A stretch of DNA of 64,000 nt from Anaerolineae bacterium. GTDB lineage: Bacteria; Chloroflexota; Anaerolineae; Aggregatilineales; Aggregatilineaceae. A program made the position numbers and the translations under genes. Under the pieces are notes generated by a model. The model did not search any database. It saw nothing but the letters and a program-made list of their open reading frames with translations, and had not been told where the DNA came from. The stretch is from positions 1-64,000 of the forward strand of contig JAFGNU010000061.1 of NCBI GenBank assembly GCA_016926875.1, in the 5' to 3' direction. This document shows positions 8,246 to 19,188 of this stretch, in pieces. Numbering within the stretch: the stretch's first letter is position 1; every line of letters starts with the position of its first letter.

Positions 8246-9583
8246 ATGGCGTCGTCACATCGCACACCGCGTATGCGCACGTTTTATGTTGTCTGGACCG
8301 GCCAGTTGATCTCTACTCTCGGCTCTGGTCTGACCGCCTTTGCCGTTGGCGTATGGCTGTATCAGCAAACCGGGACGGTATCGCCGCTGGCATTTCTGCT
8401 GTTGTTCAAAGCCCTGCCGGTCATTCTGCTGTCACCCCTGGCCGGGACGCTGGTTGATCGTTTGGACAAGCGCCTGACGATGATCCTGTCTGACAGCGGG
8501 GCTGCGTTCACCACCTTGATGCTCGCGCTGCTGTTCTCGCTGGGCCGGGTGGAAACATGGCACCTGTATGTGCTGGTTGCGCTGGCGTCCGTGTTCGAAA
8601 CGTTCCAGGTGCCCGCCTTTTTCACGTCGCTGACGCTGCTGGTGCCTGACGACCAGTATGGGCGTGCCAGCGGCTTAACACAGGTGGCGCGCGCCCTGGC
8701 CGACATCCTGGCGCCCATGCTGGCCGGGGTGCTGATGGCAGCGATCCGGGTGCAGGGTGTACTGCTGATCGACTTCGTGACATTCCTGGCGGCTGTGTCC
8801 GCGCTGCTGCTGGTGCGCTTTCCAGCTTCCAGCCTGCCAGCCGATGGCACGTCGCAAGAACACCTGCTGCTGCGTGAGATCATGTCAGGCTTCCGGTACA
8901 TCATGGAGCGGCCCGGCCTGTCGATGCTGCTGGTGTTCTTTGTGTTCGTGTTTTTCCTGTTTGGATTTATCGCTGCACTGATCGAACCGCTGGTACTCTC
9001 CATTACCTCGCCGCAGGTGTTGGGTCTTGTCCTGTCTGTGGCGGGGGTGGGCTTGCTGGGCGGCAGCCTCACGCTCAGCGCCTGGGGCGGCCCCCGGCGG
9101 CGCATCAACGGCGTGCTGGGGTTTTGCCTGCTGTTTGGCTTGTGTGTGGCAGGCATCGGACTCCGGCCTGTGCCCGGCCTGATTGCGCTGGCCGCGTTTG
9201 GCGCGCATTTCTCGGCCCCGTTCGTCAACGGTCTGAACCAGGCGATCTGGCAGCGCATCGTAGCCGAGTCAATTCAAGGACGGGTGTTCGCCATCCAGCA
9301 CATGGCTACACGCGCCGCGCAAGCGTTGGCATTCATCCTCGCCGGCCCGCTGGCCGACACCGTCTGCGAGCCACTGATGGCCGCCGATGGTTCGCTGGCC
9401 GGTTCGGTCGGCGCGGTGTTGGGCGTTGGTGATGGACGCGGCATTGGGTTGATCTTTGTCGTCGCCGGGTTATTGATGGCGCTGCTGGCAGTTCTCGGCG
9501 CGCTAAACCCGCGTCTGCGCCTGGTCGAAGGGGATGATAAAACACTCGGTTCTCCGGTGCACGCGCACGGGCCTGTCGGGTGA
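8246..9583 (+). CDS. MFS transporter, drug-efflux type
   Basis: A 445-residue polytopic membrane protein of the major facilitator superfamily, with about twelve hydrophobic segments. It begins RTFYVVWTGQLISTLGSGLT, has the loop 2-3 motif AGTLVDRLDKR and an internal repeat in the second half. This organisation matches the MefA/EntS-like exporters of macrolides, siderophores or other small molecules; the substrate cannot be read from sequence. The ATG at 8246 has GAGGAAG at the right distance, whereas the longer frame would start inside the terminator. It is preceded by a promoter, operator and attenuator, suggesting inducible expression. Confidence 0.85.
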   Translation: MASSHRTPRMRTFYVVWTGQLISTLGSGLTAFAVGVWLYQQTGTVSPLAFLLLFKALPVILLSPLAGTLVDRLDKRLTMILSDSGAAFTTLMLALLFSLGRVETWHLYVLVALASVFETFQVPAFFTSLTLLVPDDQYGRASGLTQVARALADILAPMLAGVLMAAIRVQGVLLIDFVTFLAAVSALLLVRFPASSLPADGTSQEHLLLREIMSGFRYIMERPGLSMLLVFFVFVFFLFGFIAALIEPLVLSITSPQVLGLVLSVAGVGLLGGSLTLSAWGGPRRRINGVLGFCLLFGLCVAGIGLRPVPGLIALAAFGAHFSAPFVNGLNQAIWQRIVAESIQGRVFAIQHMATRAAQALAFILAGPLADTVCEPLMAADGSLAGSVGAVLGVGDGRGIGLIFVVAGLLMALLAVLGALNPRLRLVEGDDKTLGSPVHAHGPVG

Positions 9584-9653
9584 ACTGGCCGCCGTGACTG
9601 CCCCGGTCAGAAACACCAGCCTGGCCGGGCAGTCTGCTGGCAGCGCGTATGTT

Positions 9654-10229
9654 TCACAGCACGAACGGGATCAGTTTTTTGACCTCGCGCCGGTATTGCT
9701 GGTACTCCGCGCCAAACTGCTGCACCAGCCAGTTTTCTTCCTGCGAAATCCGGCGCAGGTACGAGCCAAACACCAATACACAGGCCAACAGCCCGCGCCA
9801 TTCGCCAACAGCGATTGCAGTGCCCAGCACCCCGCCCACAAACCCCGTGTAAATCGGGTGCCGCACAAAGGCGTATGGCCCGCTGCGGATCAACCGGTGG
9901 TCTTCCTTGATGGCGGCTGCTCCACTCCAATAGCGTCCCAGGTGGCGGCGCGCATACACGGCAAAACCGAGGCTGGCGACCAGCACGAGGACGCCGGTTA
10001 TGGTAGTGACCGGGCTGTCCGGCAAAAAACGGTCGCCCAGCAGGCCCATGCGCAGCACGTGGGTCAACGTAATTACCAGGGCCAGCAGCAAGATCGCCAG
10101 GTGGAGCATATGCGCGATAGAGCGTGGGGATTCGCCGCGTTTGGTTCGGGCCACCCGGCGCGCCGCCCATATCCAATAACTGTAGAAAAGAATCCAGATG
10201 CCGGCTAAACACAACTCTAGCGTTGACAT
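9654..10229 (-). CDS. Isoprenylcysteine carboxyl methyltransferase (ICMT) family protein
   Basis: A 191-residue membrane protein with four to five hydrophobic segments and the C-terminal ICMT/PEMT-type signature RSGPYAFVRHPIYTGF, followed by EENWLVQQFGAEYQQYRREV. Family members are S-adenosylmethionine-dependent methyltransferases in the membrane; in bacteria the acceptors are mostly unknown. It lies alone between the exporter (convergent) and the lysine operon (same strand, 139 bases upstream), and there is no sign that it belongs to that operon. Confidence 0.85.
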   Translation of the reverse strand: MSTLELCLAGIWILFYSYWIWAARRVARTKRGESPRSIAHMLHLAILLLALVITLTHVLRMGLLGDRFLPDSPVTTITGVLVLVASLGFAVYARRHLGRYWSGAAAIKEDHRLIRSGPYAFVRHPIYTGFVGGVLGTAIAVGEWRGLLACVLVFGSYLRRISQEENWLVQQFGAEYQQYRREVKKLIPFVL

Positions 10230-10368
10230 GCCTTACTGCCTCCCGGTGCGCAATTGATCATAGCCCAACCGGCATCTAGCTTAACCGGGAATGCCTGAAG
10301 ATGCCGGATGTTTCCCCTATGGCTGGCTGACGCGCCCGGTCAGTCACCGCCGATGCGAACTGCGGCTT

Positions 10369-11433
10369 TCAGCGTGGGCCGCTTCGGGCGTGCTGTGGCA
10401 GGTGCCCGATCAGGTGGCGCAGCGTGGCGACGGCTTGCGCGTATTCGTCCAGTGACAGGTGCTCGTTGGGCGTATGATCCAGGCTGCTGTCACCCGGCCC
10501 ATACGCGATCAGCGGGCAGTCCCAGGTTGTGCCTACCACATTCATATCGCTGGTCCCGCTTTTCAACACAAAGCCCGGCTGCCCACCTCCGGCCCGGATC
10601 GCGGCCAGCATCCCGCGCACCAGCGTGTTGTTTTTGGTGCCGCGATAGGCGGGCGCCATATTGTACAGATGCAGATCGGCGCCGGGCGTGGCAAAGGCGG
10701 CGACCGCCTCGGCAGCGGCTTCAGGTGTCAGGCGCGGCGGCAGCCGGAAACCAACCGTCATGTACAGGGTGTCACGAAAATGATCGGTGGACGTGTTGAT
10801 CGCGCGCAGGCTGGGCCATACTTGGTCAAAGCCCCGTTCGATCCCGGTGTTCTGATCGTCCGCCCACGCCTGGACCGCAGCCCAGAATGCTGCACCCAGC
10901 GCGCCGACGGTTGGTTCGGGACGCGCGGTGTGGGCGGCTGGCCGTGTCAGGGAATAATCGATCAGCAGGATGCCTTTGTAGCCCAGCGTGATACGCTCCG
11001 CGCCGCTAGGCTCGCCGATGATGCACAGGTCCGGCGAGAAGTGTTCGCGGATATGGTGCGTGCCCTTGCTGGTGGCGATCTCTTCCTCTACCGCGCCGAC
11101 GACCACCACCCGCCAGCCGGGCGGAAGCGATGCCTGAGCTGCCGCTTCGGCAAAAGCGCATAACGGCCCTTTGGCGTCCACGCTGCCGCGCCCGTACAGC
11201 GTGCCGTTTTCGCGCCGGACTGGAATCTCGCCCGGCACGGTGTCAATATGTCCCAGCAGCATCAACGTGTGCGGCGCATCCGCCGGGCCGCGCACACCAA
11301 CCGCGTTACCGGCGGCGTCAACGTGCGCGCTCATGCCCTGCGCGTTCATCCACCTGACCAGGTAATGCACCGCCGGGGCTTCCTGTTCTGACGGGCTGTA
11401 CCGGCGGACGAGTTCTACCAGCAGATCAGACAT
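10369..11433 (-). CDS. lysK: [LysW]-lysine hydrolase
   Basis: Releases lysine from the LysW carrier in the last step of the aminoadipate route. The 354-residue M20-family metallohydrolase has metal-ligand motifs [18 protein letters not shown] and [12 protein letters not shown]. LysK is related to ArgE/DapE. The assignment rests on its place as last gene of an operon containing lysW, X, Y, Z and J. It starts 14 bases after the homoisocitrate dehydrogenase stop. No convincing terminator was seen downstream. Confidence 0.92.
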   Translation of the reverse strand: MSDLLVELVRRYSPSEQEAPAVHYLVRWMNAQGMSAHVDAAGNAVGVRGPADAPHTLMLLGHIDTVPGEIPVRRENGTLYGRGSVDAKGPLCAFAEAAAQASLPPGWRVVVVGAVEEEIATSKGTHHIREHFSPDLCIIGEPSGAERITLGYKGILLIDYSLTRPAAHTARPEPTVGALGAAFWAAVQAWADDQNTGIERGFDQVWPSLRAINTSTDHFRDTLYMTVGFRLPPRLTPEAAAEAVAAFATPGADLHLYNMAPAYRGTKNNTLVRGMLAAIRAGGGQPGFVLKSGTSDMNVVGTTWDCPLIAYGPGDSSLDHTPNEHLSLDEYAQAVATLRHLIGHLPQHARSGPR

Positions 11434-11447
11434 CGGTATTATCCCCT

Positions 11448-12398
11448 TTACAGCCGGTCGATGATGGCCTGGCAGGTGCGTTCGGTGCCGCCGGTATGCG
11501 GCGTATCATAGGTGACACGGCGCACGGTTCTGGCTTCGTCGGTATGCCCCAGAAAGTCCAGCAGCATTGCCGCGCTCAAGATCGCCGCGCGGGGATCGGC
11601 CACGCCCTGCCCGGCGATGTCGGGCGCGCTGCCATGCACCGGCTCAAACAGCGCAGGCCGCCCTGTGCCGATGTTAGCCGATGGCGCGACGCCCAGTCCC
11701 CCGGTCAGCCCTGCCGCCAGATCGCTGAGGATGTCCCCAAACAGGTTGGTGGTCACGATCACATCAAAGCGAACCGGGTTAAAGACCAGCCGCATCGCCG
11801 CCGCATCGACCAGCATTTCCTCAACGATCAGATCGGGATACTCGCTTGCCACGTCTAGCCCCACCTGGCGAAACAGGCCGCATGTTTCCTTCAGCACGTT
11901 GGCTTTGTGCACCAGCGTCAGCCTGCCGCGCCGCTGACTGGCGTATTCGCAGGCCAGCCGGACGATCCGCGCCGACGCCCTGGCCGTGATCACGCGCTCG
12001 GCAATGGCCGTTGCACCACCATCTTCGAGCCGCTCACGCCCGCTGTATAGTCCTTCGGTGTTTTCGCGTACAATCAACAGATCGATCCCATTCCCAACCG
12101 TTGGGCGCAGGTTGGCGAACAGGTCAAAGTGACGGCGTAAGCTCAGAATCGGGCTGTGGTAGCCCGCGACCTTGGTCATGGGCGAACTGGTTGCGCCAAA
12201 CAGTACAGCATCGCTGGCTGCGCACATCGCCAGCGTTTCGGATGGCAATGCATCGCCCCAGTATTCGAACGTTCCAAAACCAGCTTCCGCCTGCTGAAAT
12301 ACGAGCGGCAGGTCTAGCGCTGCCAGGACTGCCTGCGCCGCCGGGATCACTTCCTGGCCGATGCCGTCACCGGGAATGACCGTTATGGCTGCCACCAT
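11448..12398 (-). CDS. hicd: Homoisocitrate dehydrogenase
   Basis: Oxidatively decarboxylates homoisocitrate to 2-oxoadipate. The 316-residue protein belongs to the isocitrate/isopropylmalate dehydrogenase family: [10 protein letters not shown] at the start, [29 protein letters not shown] and the NAD-binding [14 protein letters not shown]. The size is shorter than LeuB (about 350). The choice of homoisocitrate over isopropylmalate follows from the neighbouring homocitrate synthase and homoaconitase genes. It overlaps the preceding lysU by 32 bases. Confidence 0.9.
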   Translation of the reverse strand: MVAAITVIPGDGIGQEVIPAAQAVLAALDLPLVFQQAEAGFGTFEYWGDALPSETLAMCAASDAVLFGATSSPMTKVAGYHSPILSLRRHFDLFANLRPTVGNGIDLLIVRENTEGLYSGRERLEDGGATAIAERVITARASARIVRLACEYASQRRGRLTLVHKANVLKETCGLFRQVGLDVASEYPDLIVEEMLVDAAAMRLVFNPVRFDVIVTTNLFGDILSDLAAGLTGGLGVAPSANIGTGRPALFEPVHGSAPDIAGQGVADPRAAILSAAMLLDFLGHTDEARTVRRVTYDTPHTGGTERTCQAIIDRL

Positions 12399-12894
12399 TA
12401 ACCCTTACTTGCTCAAAGTGCTGCTGCAACATAGGGAGCAGGCCCCCCGCGTCGAGTATGCGCTGCGCCGACGGTGACAGCGGCGGAATGCCAAACGCCT
12501 GATTGCAGCCGGTGATGATACCTGCTTCACGGTCAATGCAAATCACATCACCCGTCTGCACCAGAGTGTGCAGTTCCGGGCATTCCACCGGCAGCAAACC
12601 GTGGTTGATGCAGTTACGAAAGTAAATCCGCCCGAACGACGCGGCGATGATGATCTCCACCCCGGCGTACTTAAGTGCCGTCACAGCCTGTTCGCGGCTG
12701 CTGCCACAGCCCCAGTTGTGTCCGGCGACGATCACATCACCCGGCTGGACGTTCGCAGCAAAAGCCGGATCAAGGTCTTCCAGTGCATGTGCGGCGATCT
12801 CGCCCGGTGTGTGCAGCGTATAGGTGTAACGACCCGGAAAGATCACGTCGGTGTTCACATTATCGCCATATACCCAACAACGATGCTGTGTCAT
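12367..12894 (-). CDS. lysU: Homoaconitase small subunit
   Basis: Swivel-domain subunit that, together with LysT, hydrates and dehydrates homocitrate to homoisocitrate. It has 175 residues, the length of archaeal/Thermus-type small subunits, with [28 protein letters not shown] and [16 protein letters not shown], the last three typical of the LeuD/LysU family. It overlaps lysT by 4 bases and the dehydrogenase gene by 32 bases. LeuD function is possible by family alone but unlikely in this operon. Confidence 0.9.
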   Translation of the reverse strand: MTQHRCWVYGDNVNTDVIFPGRYTYTLHTPGEIAAHALEDLDPAFAANVQPGDVIVAGHNWGCGSSREQAVTALKYAGVEIIIAASFGRIYFRNCINHGLLPVECPELHTLVQTGDVICIDREAGIITGCNQAFGIPPLSPSAQRILDAGGLLPMLQQHFEQVRVNGGSHNGHSR

Positions 12895-14147
12895 GCTAAA
12901 ACCTCCCTTGGATCACTGATTTGTCCGTTCAAAGCACTGGCGGCCACCACGTAGGCGCTCGCCAGGTAAACCGGCGCGTCAGGCGTGCCCATGCGCCCTC
13001 GGAAGTTACGGTTCGCGCAACTGATCGTCACCTCGCCCGGCGCGGGGATGCCCATGTGGTTGCCCATGCACGGCCCGCAGCCCGGCGTACCGATGACCGC
13101 GCCTGCGTCCAACAGCGTGTCGATGATCCCCTCGCGGACAGCGGCCAGCATCACCGCTGCGCTGGCGGGAATGACCAGGAAACGGCAGCGCACCCGGCGA
13201 CCGCGCAGCACCTCAGCCGCCGCCCGTAGATCGCTCAGCCGCCCATTGGTGCAGGTGCCCAGAAATGCCTGTTGAATTGGCTGGCCCGCCACCTCGGACA
13301 GCGGAACGGCGTTGTCGGGCCGGTGCGGCAGTGCGACCTGCGGTTCGAGGTGGCTCACATCCAGATGATATTCGGCGGCATAGGCGGCATCCGGATCGGG
13401 ATAGAGCGGCGTATAGTGGCGCGTGCGGCGCGGCTCCAGGTAGTCAAAAACGATTTGGTCCGGCGGCAGGTAGGCATTCTTAGCGCCCATCTCGGCCATC
13501 ATGTTTGGGATCACCGCCCGCTCGTCAAGCGGCAGCGCCGCCAGTGTATCGCCCGCGAACTCCACCGAGCGATACAGCCCGCCGTCCGCGCCCAGGTCGC
13601 CCAGGATGCGCAGGCTGATGTCTTTGGCCGTGACGCCGGGCGACGGCGCGCCGTTCAGCGTGATGCGGATCGCTTCCGGCACGCGCAGCCACAACTCGCC
13701 GGTGGCCCACAGCGCCGCCATTTCGGTCCGGCCCACGCCCGCGCCAAACGCGCCCAGCCAGCCGTGATGGGTGGTGTGGCTGTCTGCACCGAGGATCGTT
13801 TCGCCGGGCAGGATCAGCGCCTCTTCCCCGATCACCTGGTGGCAGATGCCGCGCCCGACGTCAAAAAAGTGGGCGATGCCCTGCGCCTGCACCCAGTCTC
13901 GAATCTCGGCGTGATTCTGAGCATGGCGCGTGGTTGGTGCGGGCGACGCATGATCGAGCGTGATCGCCACACGGTCCGGGTGGGCTATGCCCGGCGCGCC
14001 GATCTGCTCAAAGATGCGCCGGATCGCCGCCGAATTGTCGTGACTGAACACCAGGTCCGGCATCACATCCAGCACATCGCCCGCCCGTGCACCCGGCACC
14101 CCGGCAGCGCGCGCCAGGGCTTTTTCCGCAAACGTCCTGCCGCTCAT
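12891..14147 (-). CDS. lysT: Homoaconitase large subunit
   Basis: Iron-sulfur subunit of homoaconitase, 418 residues. It carries the aconitase signatures [31 protein letters not shown] (one cluster cysteine) and [12 protein letters not shown] (two cluster cysteines). It is closely related to LeuC; the position after homocitrate synthase and before lysU and homoisocitrate dehydrogenase supports the lysine pathway. It starts 4 bases after the homocitrate synthase stop. Confidence 0.92.
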   Translation of the reverse strand: MSGRTFAEKALARAAGVPGARAGDVLDVMPDLVFSHDNSAAIRRIFEQIGAPGIAHPDRVAITLDHASPAPTTRHAQNHAEIRDWVQAQGIAHFFDVGRGICHQVIGEEALILPGETILGADSHTTHHGWLGAFGAGVGRTEMAALWATGELWLRVPEAIRITLNGAPSPGVTAKDISLRILGDLGADGGLYRSVEFAGDTLAALPLDERAVIPNMMAEMGAKNAYLPPDQIVFDYLEPRRTRHYTPLYPDPDAAYAAEYHLDVSHLEPQVALPHRPDNAVPLSEVAGQPIQQAFLGTCTNGRLSDLRAAAEVLRGRRVRCRFLVIPASAAVMLAAVREGIIDTLLDAGAVIGTPGCGPCMGNHMGIPAPGEVTISCANRNFRGRMGTPDAPVYLASAYVVAASALNGQISDPREVLA

Positions 14148-14151
14148 GTTG

Positions 14152-15300
14152 TTAGCCGATTACCGCCGCCGCTGCGGCTGTTCTCAGCAGATGATCGATC
14201 TCGTCCAGCGCCAGGGGCCGCACGTCTGCCTGGCGTTTTACATCCTGGGTAATGGCCTTGAGCGTGGATTCATCCAGGTTCAGGCCCAATGCCAGCGCCC
14301 GCTCGCGGATGCCGTTCCAGCCTGTCAGCCGGTGGCCGATGGCAACTTCGCGCACCAGCCCAAAATCGCCCGGCTGGATGATCTCATAGGTGGACGGATC
14401 GGCCAGCACGGCTTTGGCGTGGATGCCCGCCTTGTGGATAAACGCGCTCGTGCCGGTGATGTAGTTATTAAACGGGATGCTGATCGCGCAGATGTCTGCG
14501 ACCAGCCAGTCGATCTGCGGCAGCAGCGGCAGATTGTACTTGGTGACATAGGCGCGGTTGAGCGTATACAGCCGCGCGATCAGCCCGCCCAGCGGGGTGA
14601 TGCCGTTGCGCTCGCCAATGCCCAACACAGTTGTATCGATGTGGGTTGCACCCCCCTCCAGCGCTGCGCAGGCGTTGGCAATAGCACACCCGCTGTCGTT
14701 ATGCCCGTGAAATTCCACGTCCAGCCCGGTCAAGCGTACCAACTGCTGCACCATGCTGTATACCTGCTGTGGCAGCGCAATGCCGACCGTATCCGCCACG
14801 CCCAACCGGTCTACCAGCCCCATTTCGGCAACAGCCAGATAGACGCGCAGCAGATCGGATTCACGGCTGCGAAACGTGTCTTCGGTGCTGAACCGCAGGA
14901 TGATGTCCGGGGCTTGTGCCCGGACAAAGGTCAGCACGTCGGCAGCCAGGTCTACGATCTGGTTGATGCTTTTACCATGGCTGTGCTGCATGAGCAGCGG
15001 TGATGTGCCGATCACAATGTCCACTCCGTGCACGCCAGTGTCCAGCGCACGCAGAGCATCATCCTTGTGGCAGCGAATGTGCGTCAGGATTCGGGCGTTT
15101 AAACCTGCTGCCATCACAGCGCGGATGTCTGCTTCGCTCTGCGGCGAGGCGCAGGGTGATGTCATTTCGATCATCTCTACGCCAAAATCGTCCAGCAGAC
15201 CGGCGATCTCAAGCTTTTGCGCCGTCGTGAACGTTGCCGTGCTGAACTGCTCGCCTTCACGCAGCGTGCTTTCAATGATATGGTAGCGATCAAACGGCAT
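14152..15300 (-). CDS. lysS: Homocitrate synthase
   Basis: Condenses 2-oxoglutarate with acetyl-CoA to homocitrate, the first step of the aminoadipate pathway. The 382-residue protein has the HMGL-like signature [16 protein letters not shown], the metal-ligand segment [11 protein letters not shown], and [17 protein letters not shown]. It resembles Thermus-type homocitrate synthase; 2-isopropylmalate synthases are longer, with a C-terminal regulatory domain that is absent here. The start overlaps the lysJ stop by 11 bases. Confidence 0.92.
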   Translation of the reverse strand: MPFDRYHIIESTLREGEQFSTATFTTAQKLEIAGLLDDFGVEMIEMTSPCASPQSEADIRAVMAAGLNARILTHIRCHKDDALRALDTGVHGVDIVIGTSPLLMQHSHGKSINQIVDLAADVLTFVRAQAPDIILRFSTEDTFRSRESDLLRVYLAVAEMGLVDRLGVADTVGIALPQQVYSMVQQLVRLTGLDVEFHGHNDSGCAIANACAALEGGATHIDTTVLGIGERNGITPLGGLIARLYTLNRAYVTKYNLPLLPQIDWLVADICAISIPFNNYITGTSAFIHKAGIHAKAVLADPSTYEIIQPGDFGLVREVAIGHRLTGWNGIRERALALGLNLDESTLKAITQDVKRQADVRPLALDEIDHLLRTAAAAAVIG

Positions 15301-16474
15301 CGGTCAGCATCTCCTCGATAGTGTTCACTGCCTGCCACAAGTCATCGTCCGAGATGACCAGCGGGGGCAGCAGTCGCAGCACGGTTCGACCGGCAGGCAG
15401 CGCCAGCACACCGCGTGCTTGCAGCGCTTGCAGGACCGGTGCGACCTTGCCGCGCAGCTCGATCCCGATCATGAGACCCAACCCGCGCACATCCCGCACG
15501 GCGGCAGGTGGCAGGTGGGCACGCAGATGTGCCAGGACGTCCGCGCCGCGCTGCCGGGCGCGCAGTATCAGGTCGGTGCTTTGCAGCACATCCAGCACGG
15601 CTAGCGCCGCCGCGCACATCACGGGGTTGCCCCCGAAGGTACTGCCATGTGCAGCCGGAGGAAGTTTGCCCACGCGCTCGCCCATCACGACCGCGCCCAT
15701 TGGCAGCCCGCCCGCGATACTCTTGGCCAGGCACAGCAGATCAGGGCGCACGCCCTGCCCCTGGTGCGCAAACAGCCAGCCGGTCCGTCCAAAGCCGGTT
15801 TGCACCTCGTCCAGGATCAGCAGCGAACCGTTGGCGTGGCATAACGCCTGTGCAGCCCGTAGATAACCATCGTTGGCGGGATGCACGCCGCCTTCGCCCT
15901 GCACGACTTCGAGCACGACCGCCGCCACGTCTCTGTTCAGCGCCTTCGCCAATCCCACTACGTCGTTATAGGGCACGTGGTTAACGCCCGGCAGCAGCGG
16001 CTCAAACGGGGCACGGTAGGCGCACTTCCAGGTCGTGCTGAGCGCGCCCAGTGTCCGGCCATGAAAACCACGCATTGCCGCCACGATGCCAGCGCGACCG
16101 GTGACCAGCCGCGCGATCTTGATCGCACCTTCGACCGCTTCGGCCCCGCTGTTGCACAGGAATACGCGCGGCATGTCTGCCGCCCGGCACAGTGCCGCCT
16201 GGTAGCGCGCCCGCACCGGGTTATGCAGCAGCTCCGGGCAAACGCTCAGTCTGGCAACCTGATCGCGTACGGCAGCCACAACCGCCGGGTGGGCGTGCCC
16301 CAGGTTCGCCGCGCCCATGCCGCCGATGCAGTCGATATACCAGCGCCCGGCGATATCTTGCAGCCGCGCGCCTTCACCGCCCACGATCTGTAGATCGCGT
16401 TTGACGTATACCCCGCTGGTGTGCGCGTGCTCCAATCCAACCAGATCAGTTTGTTCAACCAGTGATGCCAGCAT
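15290..16474 (-). CDS. lysJ: [LysW]-aminoadipate semialdehyde aminotransferase
   Basis: PLP enzyme that aminates LysW-bound aminoadipate semialdehyde to LysW-lysine. The 394-residue class III aminotransferase has FLCNSGAEAVEGAIKIAR, GFHGRTLGALS, LILDEVQTGFGRTG and the PLP-lysine segment CLAKSIAGGLPMGA. It is a paralogue of the argD product at 62.3 kb; its position between lysZ and homocitrate synthase assigns it to lysine. It overlaps lysZ by 20 bases. Confidence 0.92.
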   Translation of the reverse strand: MLASLVEQTDLVGLEHAHTSGVYVKRDLQIVGGEGARLQDIAGRWYIDCIGGMGAANLGHAHPAVVAAVRDQVARLSVCPELLHNPVRARYQAALCRAADMPRVFLCNSGAEAVEGAIKIARLVTGRAGIVAAMRGFHGRTLGALSTTWKCAYRAPFEPLLPGVNHVPYNDVVGLAKALNRDVAAVVLEVVQGEGGVHPANDGYLRAAQALCHANGSLLILDEVQTGFGRTGWLFAHQGQGVRPDLLCLAKSIAGGLPMGAVVMGERVGKLPPAAHGSTFGGNPVMCAAALAVLDVLQSTDLILRARQRGADVLAHLRAHLPPAAVRDVRGLGLMIGIELRGKVAPVLQALQARGVLALPAGRTVLRLLPPLVISDDDLWQAVNTIEEMLTDAV

Positions 16475-17285
16475 AAGCTACCTCCCGCATCTGGTGCACG
16501 ATATGCGTACCGCCGCCGTCTAGCGCGGCATCCAAAGGACTATCACCCGCCGCCCCGGCCAGGATCGCCTGTGCGGCCCCGGCGGATTGTGCAGCCAGCA
16601 GTTTTTTCTTCATCCGGCCCTGGGCCAGCGACTCGTAGGCGTCCAACTCTGCCAGCGGAAACTGGCGCACGACCGACGCCGGATCGTTTATGTCTCGCAG
16701 CAGGCCGGGCACATTGCTCAGGATCACCAGCGTTTCGGCGTCCAGTTCCCGCGCGACCTCGGCAGCTACCAGATCACCGTCCACGTTCAGCCGTTCAAAG
16801 TTTTCGCCCAGCGCGACCGGCGCGATAACCGGGGTTTGACCGGCATCCAGCAGCGCACGCAGCAGATCGCCGTTCACGCCGGTTATCGTGCCCGAATAGT
16901 CATCACGGATCACGACGGTACGCCCGTTGCGTATAGCCCGGATCGCTGTTTTGCGCCGCGCGTTGATGGCGGTTGGTCCGGCCAGCCCGGCAGCGTATAC
17001 GCCAAAAGAGGCTAATGTTGCCGCGATCTGCTGGTTAACGGATGCCGCCGCCGCGCTGTAGATGTCGATCATGCGCGCATCGGTGTAGCGGCTGGTGTGT
17101 CCGCCCGGACTGACAAGCATTTGCACCGGCATGTTGGTTTGCTCAGCCAATGCTGTCGCCGCCGCGCTGGCACCATGCACCAGCACCCAGCGTTCGCCCG
17201 CTCGGATGCGTCCGGCCAGGTTGCGCAGCACCGGCACTGCATCGATCCCGGCATTGCCCCCCAGTTTTAAGACGTGAGTTCTCAT
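16455..17285 (-). CDS. lysZ: [LysW]-aminoadipate 6-kinase
   Basis: Phosphorylates the side-chain carboxylate of LysW-bound aminoadipate. The 276-residue amino-acid kinase starts HVLKLGGNAGID, has VLVHGASAAATALAE where ArgB has the GGG loop, and NVDGDLVAAEVARELDAETL, RMKKKLLAA toward the end. It is a paralogue of the argB product at 61.5 kb. The substitution of the ArgB-type VHGGG by VHGAS is common in LysZ and fits a protein-bound substrate. It overlaps lysY by 4 bases (ATGA). Confidence 0.93.
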   Translation of the reverse strand: MRTHVLKLGGNAGIDAVPVLRNLAGRIRAGERWVLVHGASAAATALAEQTNMPVQMLVSPGGHTSRYTDARMIDIYSAAAASVNQQIAATLASFGVYAAGLAGPTAINARRKTAIRAIRNGRTVVIRDDYSGTITGVNGDLLRALLDAGQTPVIAPVALGENFERLNVDGDLVAAEVARELDAETLVILSNVPGLLRDINDPASVVRQFPLAELDAYESLAQGRMKKKLLAAQSAGAAQAILAGAAGDSPLDAALDGGGTHIVHQMREVAYAGITG

Positions 17286-18334
17286 GGGAATATCCCTCCA
17301 AAGGTTAGCGCGGTCATTTCGTCAAAGCCGCACATACTATTCATACACTGCACCGCCGAACCTGCCGCACCTTTGCCCAGATTATCCAGCGCGCAGAGCA
17401 GCACAGTTCGACCGGTCGCCGGGTCGTAGTCCCAGCCTACGTCGGCGTAGTTTGTCCCGGCCAGCAGGCGCGGTTCGGGGTGGCGGTGCACGCCGGTTCG
17501 CTCGTGGACCACGCGCACAAACGGCTCATCGTTCCATATGGCGCGGTAATGGCCCCACAGGTCGCGCTCGGCCAGTCCCGCAGGCAGCGATACATGCACT
17601 GCCGCCGACACGCCGCGCACCATTTCCACGCTGGTAACCGCCATACGCACGTCATACGCGCCCAGCGGCGCGAATGCCTGCCGTACCTCGGCCTCGTGGC
17701 GGTGCCCGGTCAGTTGGAAGGGCCGGACAACTCCGCTGCGGGCCGGGTGGTGGCTGGATGCGGTGGGGGTGGCGCCCGCCTCGCTACTGCCGACCTTAAT
17801 GTCTACGATGATCGGCTGGTCCGGTTCTATCAGGCCACCCAACACCAGCGCGTGCAGCGCCAGGATCGTCGCCGTCGCGTTGCAGCCAACGCCGCTTGCA
17901 TACTCGGCTCCGGCCAGCGCATCGCGGTTGATCTCCGGTAAGCCATAAACAAAACGCGGCAGCCACTCCGGCGCACGGTGATCGCGCTGGTAGACTGCCG
18001 CGTACTGCGCTGCATCGCGCAGGCGAAAATCGGCGCTCAGGTCGATGATCCGCCTGGCTAACGCCGCGTAGTGGTCGATATGCACCTGGGATTCGCCATG
18101 TGGAACCGCCAGGAACAGCACGTCGCACGCTTGGCACGCTTCGCGCGAGGTGAAGCGTAGGCGCGTTTGGCCGCGCAGGTGGGGATGCACCTGGTAAGCG
18201 AATTTGCCAACAAACCGCTCGGACGTGATCTGTGTGACCGTCACGCTGGGATGTCCCAGCAGCAGGCGCAGCAGCTCGCCGCCCGCGTAGCCTGACGCAC
18301 CGATAATGCCGACACTCAACCGCTCGCCGCTCAT
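17282..18334 (-). CDS. lysY: [LysW]-aminoadipate 6-phosphate reductase
   Basis: Reduces LysW-aminoadipyl phosphate to the semialdehyde with NADPH. The 350-residue protein has the nucleotide-binding [17 protein letters not shown] and the catalytic cysteine in the segment [15 protein letters not shown]. It has [17 protein letters not shown], typical of LysY, whereas the paralogous ArgC at 60.5 kb has KSGVSGAGRTPKQN at this place. It overlaps lysX by 4 bases. Confidence 0.93.
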   Translation of the reverse strand: MSGERLSVGIIGASGYAGGELLRLLLGHPSVTVTQITSERFVGKFAYQVHPHLRGQTRLRFTSREACQACDVLFLAVPHGESQVHIDHYAALARRIIDLSADFRLRDAAQYAAVYQRDHRAPEWLPRFVYGLPEINRDALAGAEYASGVGCNATATILALHALVLGGLIEPDQPIIVDIKVGSSEAGATPTASSHHPARSGVVRPFQLTGHRHEAEVRQAFAPLGAYDVRMAVTSVEMVRGVSAAVHVSLPAGLAERDLWGHYRAIWNDEPFVRVVHERTGVHRHPEPRLLAGTNYADVGWDYDPATGRTVLLCALDNLGKGAAGSAVQCMNSMCGFDEMTALTFGGIFP

Positions 18335-19188
18335 GCCGCCACCTCAACCGCCGCGAGAGCATAACGCGCGATGTGTTCGGGGATGTTGACGCCGGTCGTG
18401 TCGATGCTGTTGCGAAATTCCATCGTGTGGTTCACTTCACAGACCAGCAGGCCGCGCGCCGGGTCTTCGAGCAGGTCAACCGCCAGCACGCCGCCCATAC
18501 CCCCGCTGACGGCCAGCGCCGCCCGGCGGCAGATGGCCGCAAGCTCCGGCGTGACCGGGCAGTTCGACGCCTGCCCGCCGCGTGCCGTGTTGGTGATCCA
18601 ATGCGACGATGTGCGGTAGATGGCGCAGATCGTTTCGTCCCCGATCACAAACGCGCGGATGTCACGGGCCGGTTTTTCGATGTATTCCTGCACATAAAAT
18701 ACCAGGTGTCCCACGCCGCCCAGCACCGTTTTATGCTCGATCAGGGCTTCGGCTGCATCGCGGTCATTCACGCGCGCCAGCAGCCGCCCCCACGACCCAA
18801 CGGCAGGTTTGAGCACGGCAGGGTAACCGATGCGCTCGACGGCTTCCAACGCGGCCTCACTGCTCAGCGCGATCTCGGTGACCGGCTGCGGGACGTTTGC
18901 TACGTCCAACGCCAGCGTGGACCGGACTTTGTCGGCACACACACTCGCCGTCGCATAGTTGTTGATCACGTGGATTCCGGCAGCTTCGAGCAGTTGAGCC
19001 GCAACCAACCCTGCGCTGGTGCTCACGCTGCGTTCCAGCACGATGTCCACGTCGGGCGCGTACCACCCGACCCGTGCCGCGATAGCGCGCTCGTCCAGCC
19101 GCCAGGGCGTAATGTTCAACCGCTCAAACGCGGCGAACAGCAGCTTTTCTTCGATCCGAACCCGGCTGCACAGGATGCCGACTCTCAT
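18331..19188 (-). CDS. lysX: Alpha-aminoadipate--LysW ligase
   Basis: ATP-grasp ligase that attaches the amino group of alpha-aminoadipate to the C-terminal glutamate of LysW, protecting it. The 285-residue protein has [20 protein letters not shown], the nucleotide-binding core, [17 protein letters not shown], and the metal-binding C-terminal [20 protein letters not shown], a strong LysX signature. The start overlaps the lysW stop (ATGA). LysX could in principle also handle glutamate (ArgX activity), but a separate acetylated arginine operon is present in this window. Confidence 0.94.
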   Translation of the reverse strand: MRVGILCSRVRIEEKLLFAAFERLNITPWRLDERAIAARVGWYAPDVDIVLERSVSTSAGLVAAQLLEAAGIHVINNYATASVCADKVRSTLALDVANVPQPVTEIALSSEAALEAVERIGYPAVLKPAVGSWGRLLARVNDRDAAEALIEHKTVLGGVGHLVFYVQEYIEKPARDIRAFVIGDETICAIYRTSSHWITNTARGGQASNCPVTPELAAICRRAALAVSGGMGGVLAVDLLEDPARGLLVCEVNHTMEFRNSIDTTGVNIPEHIARYALAAVEVAA

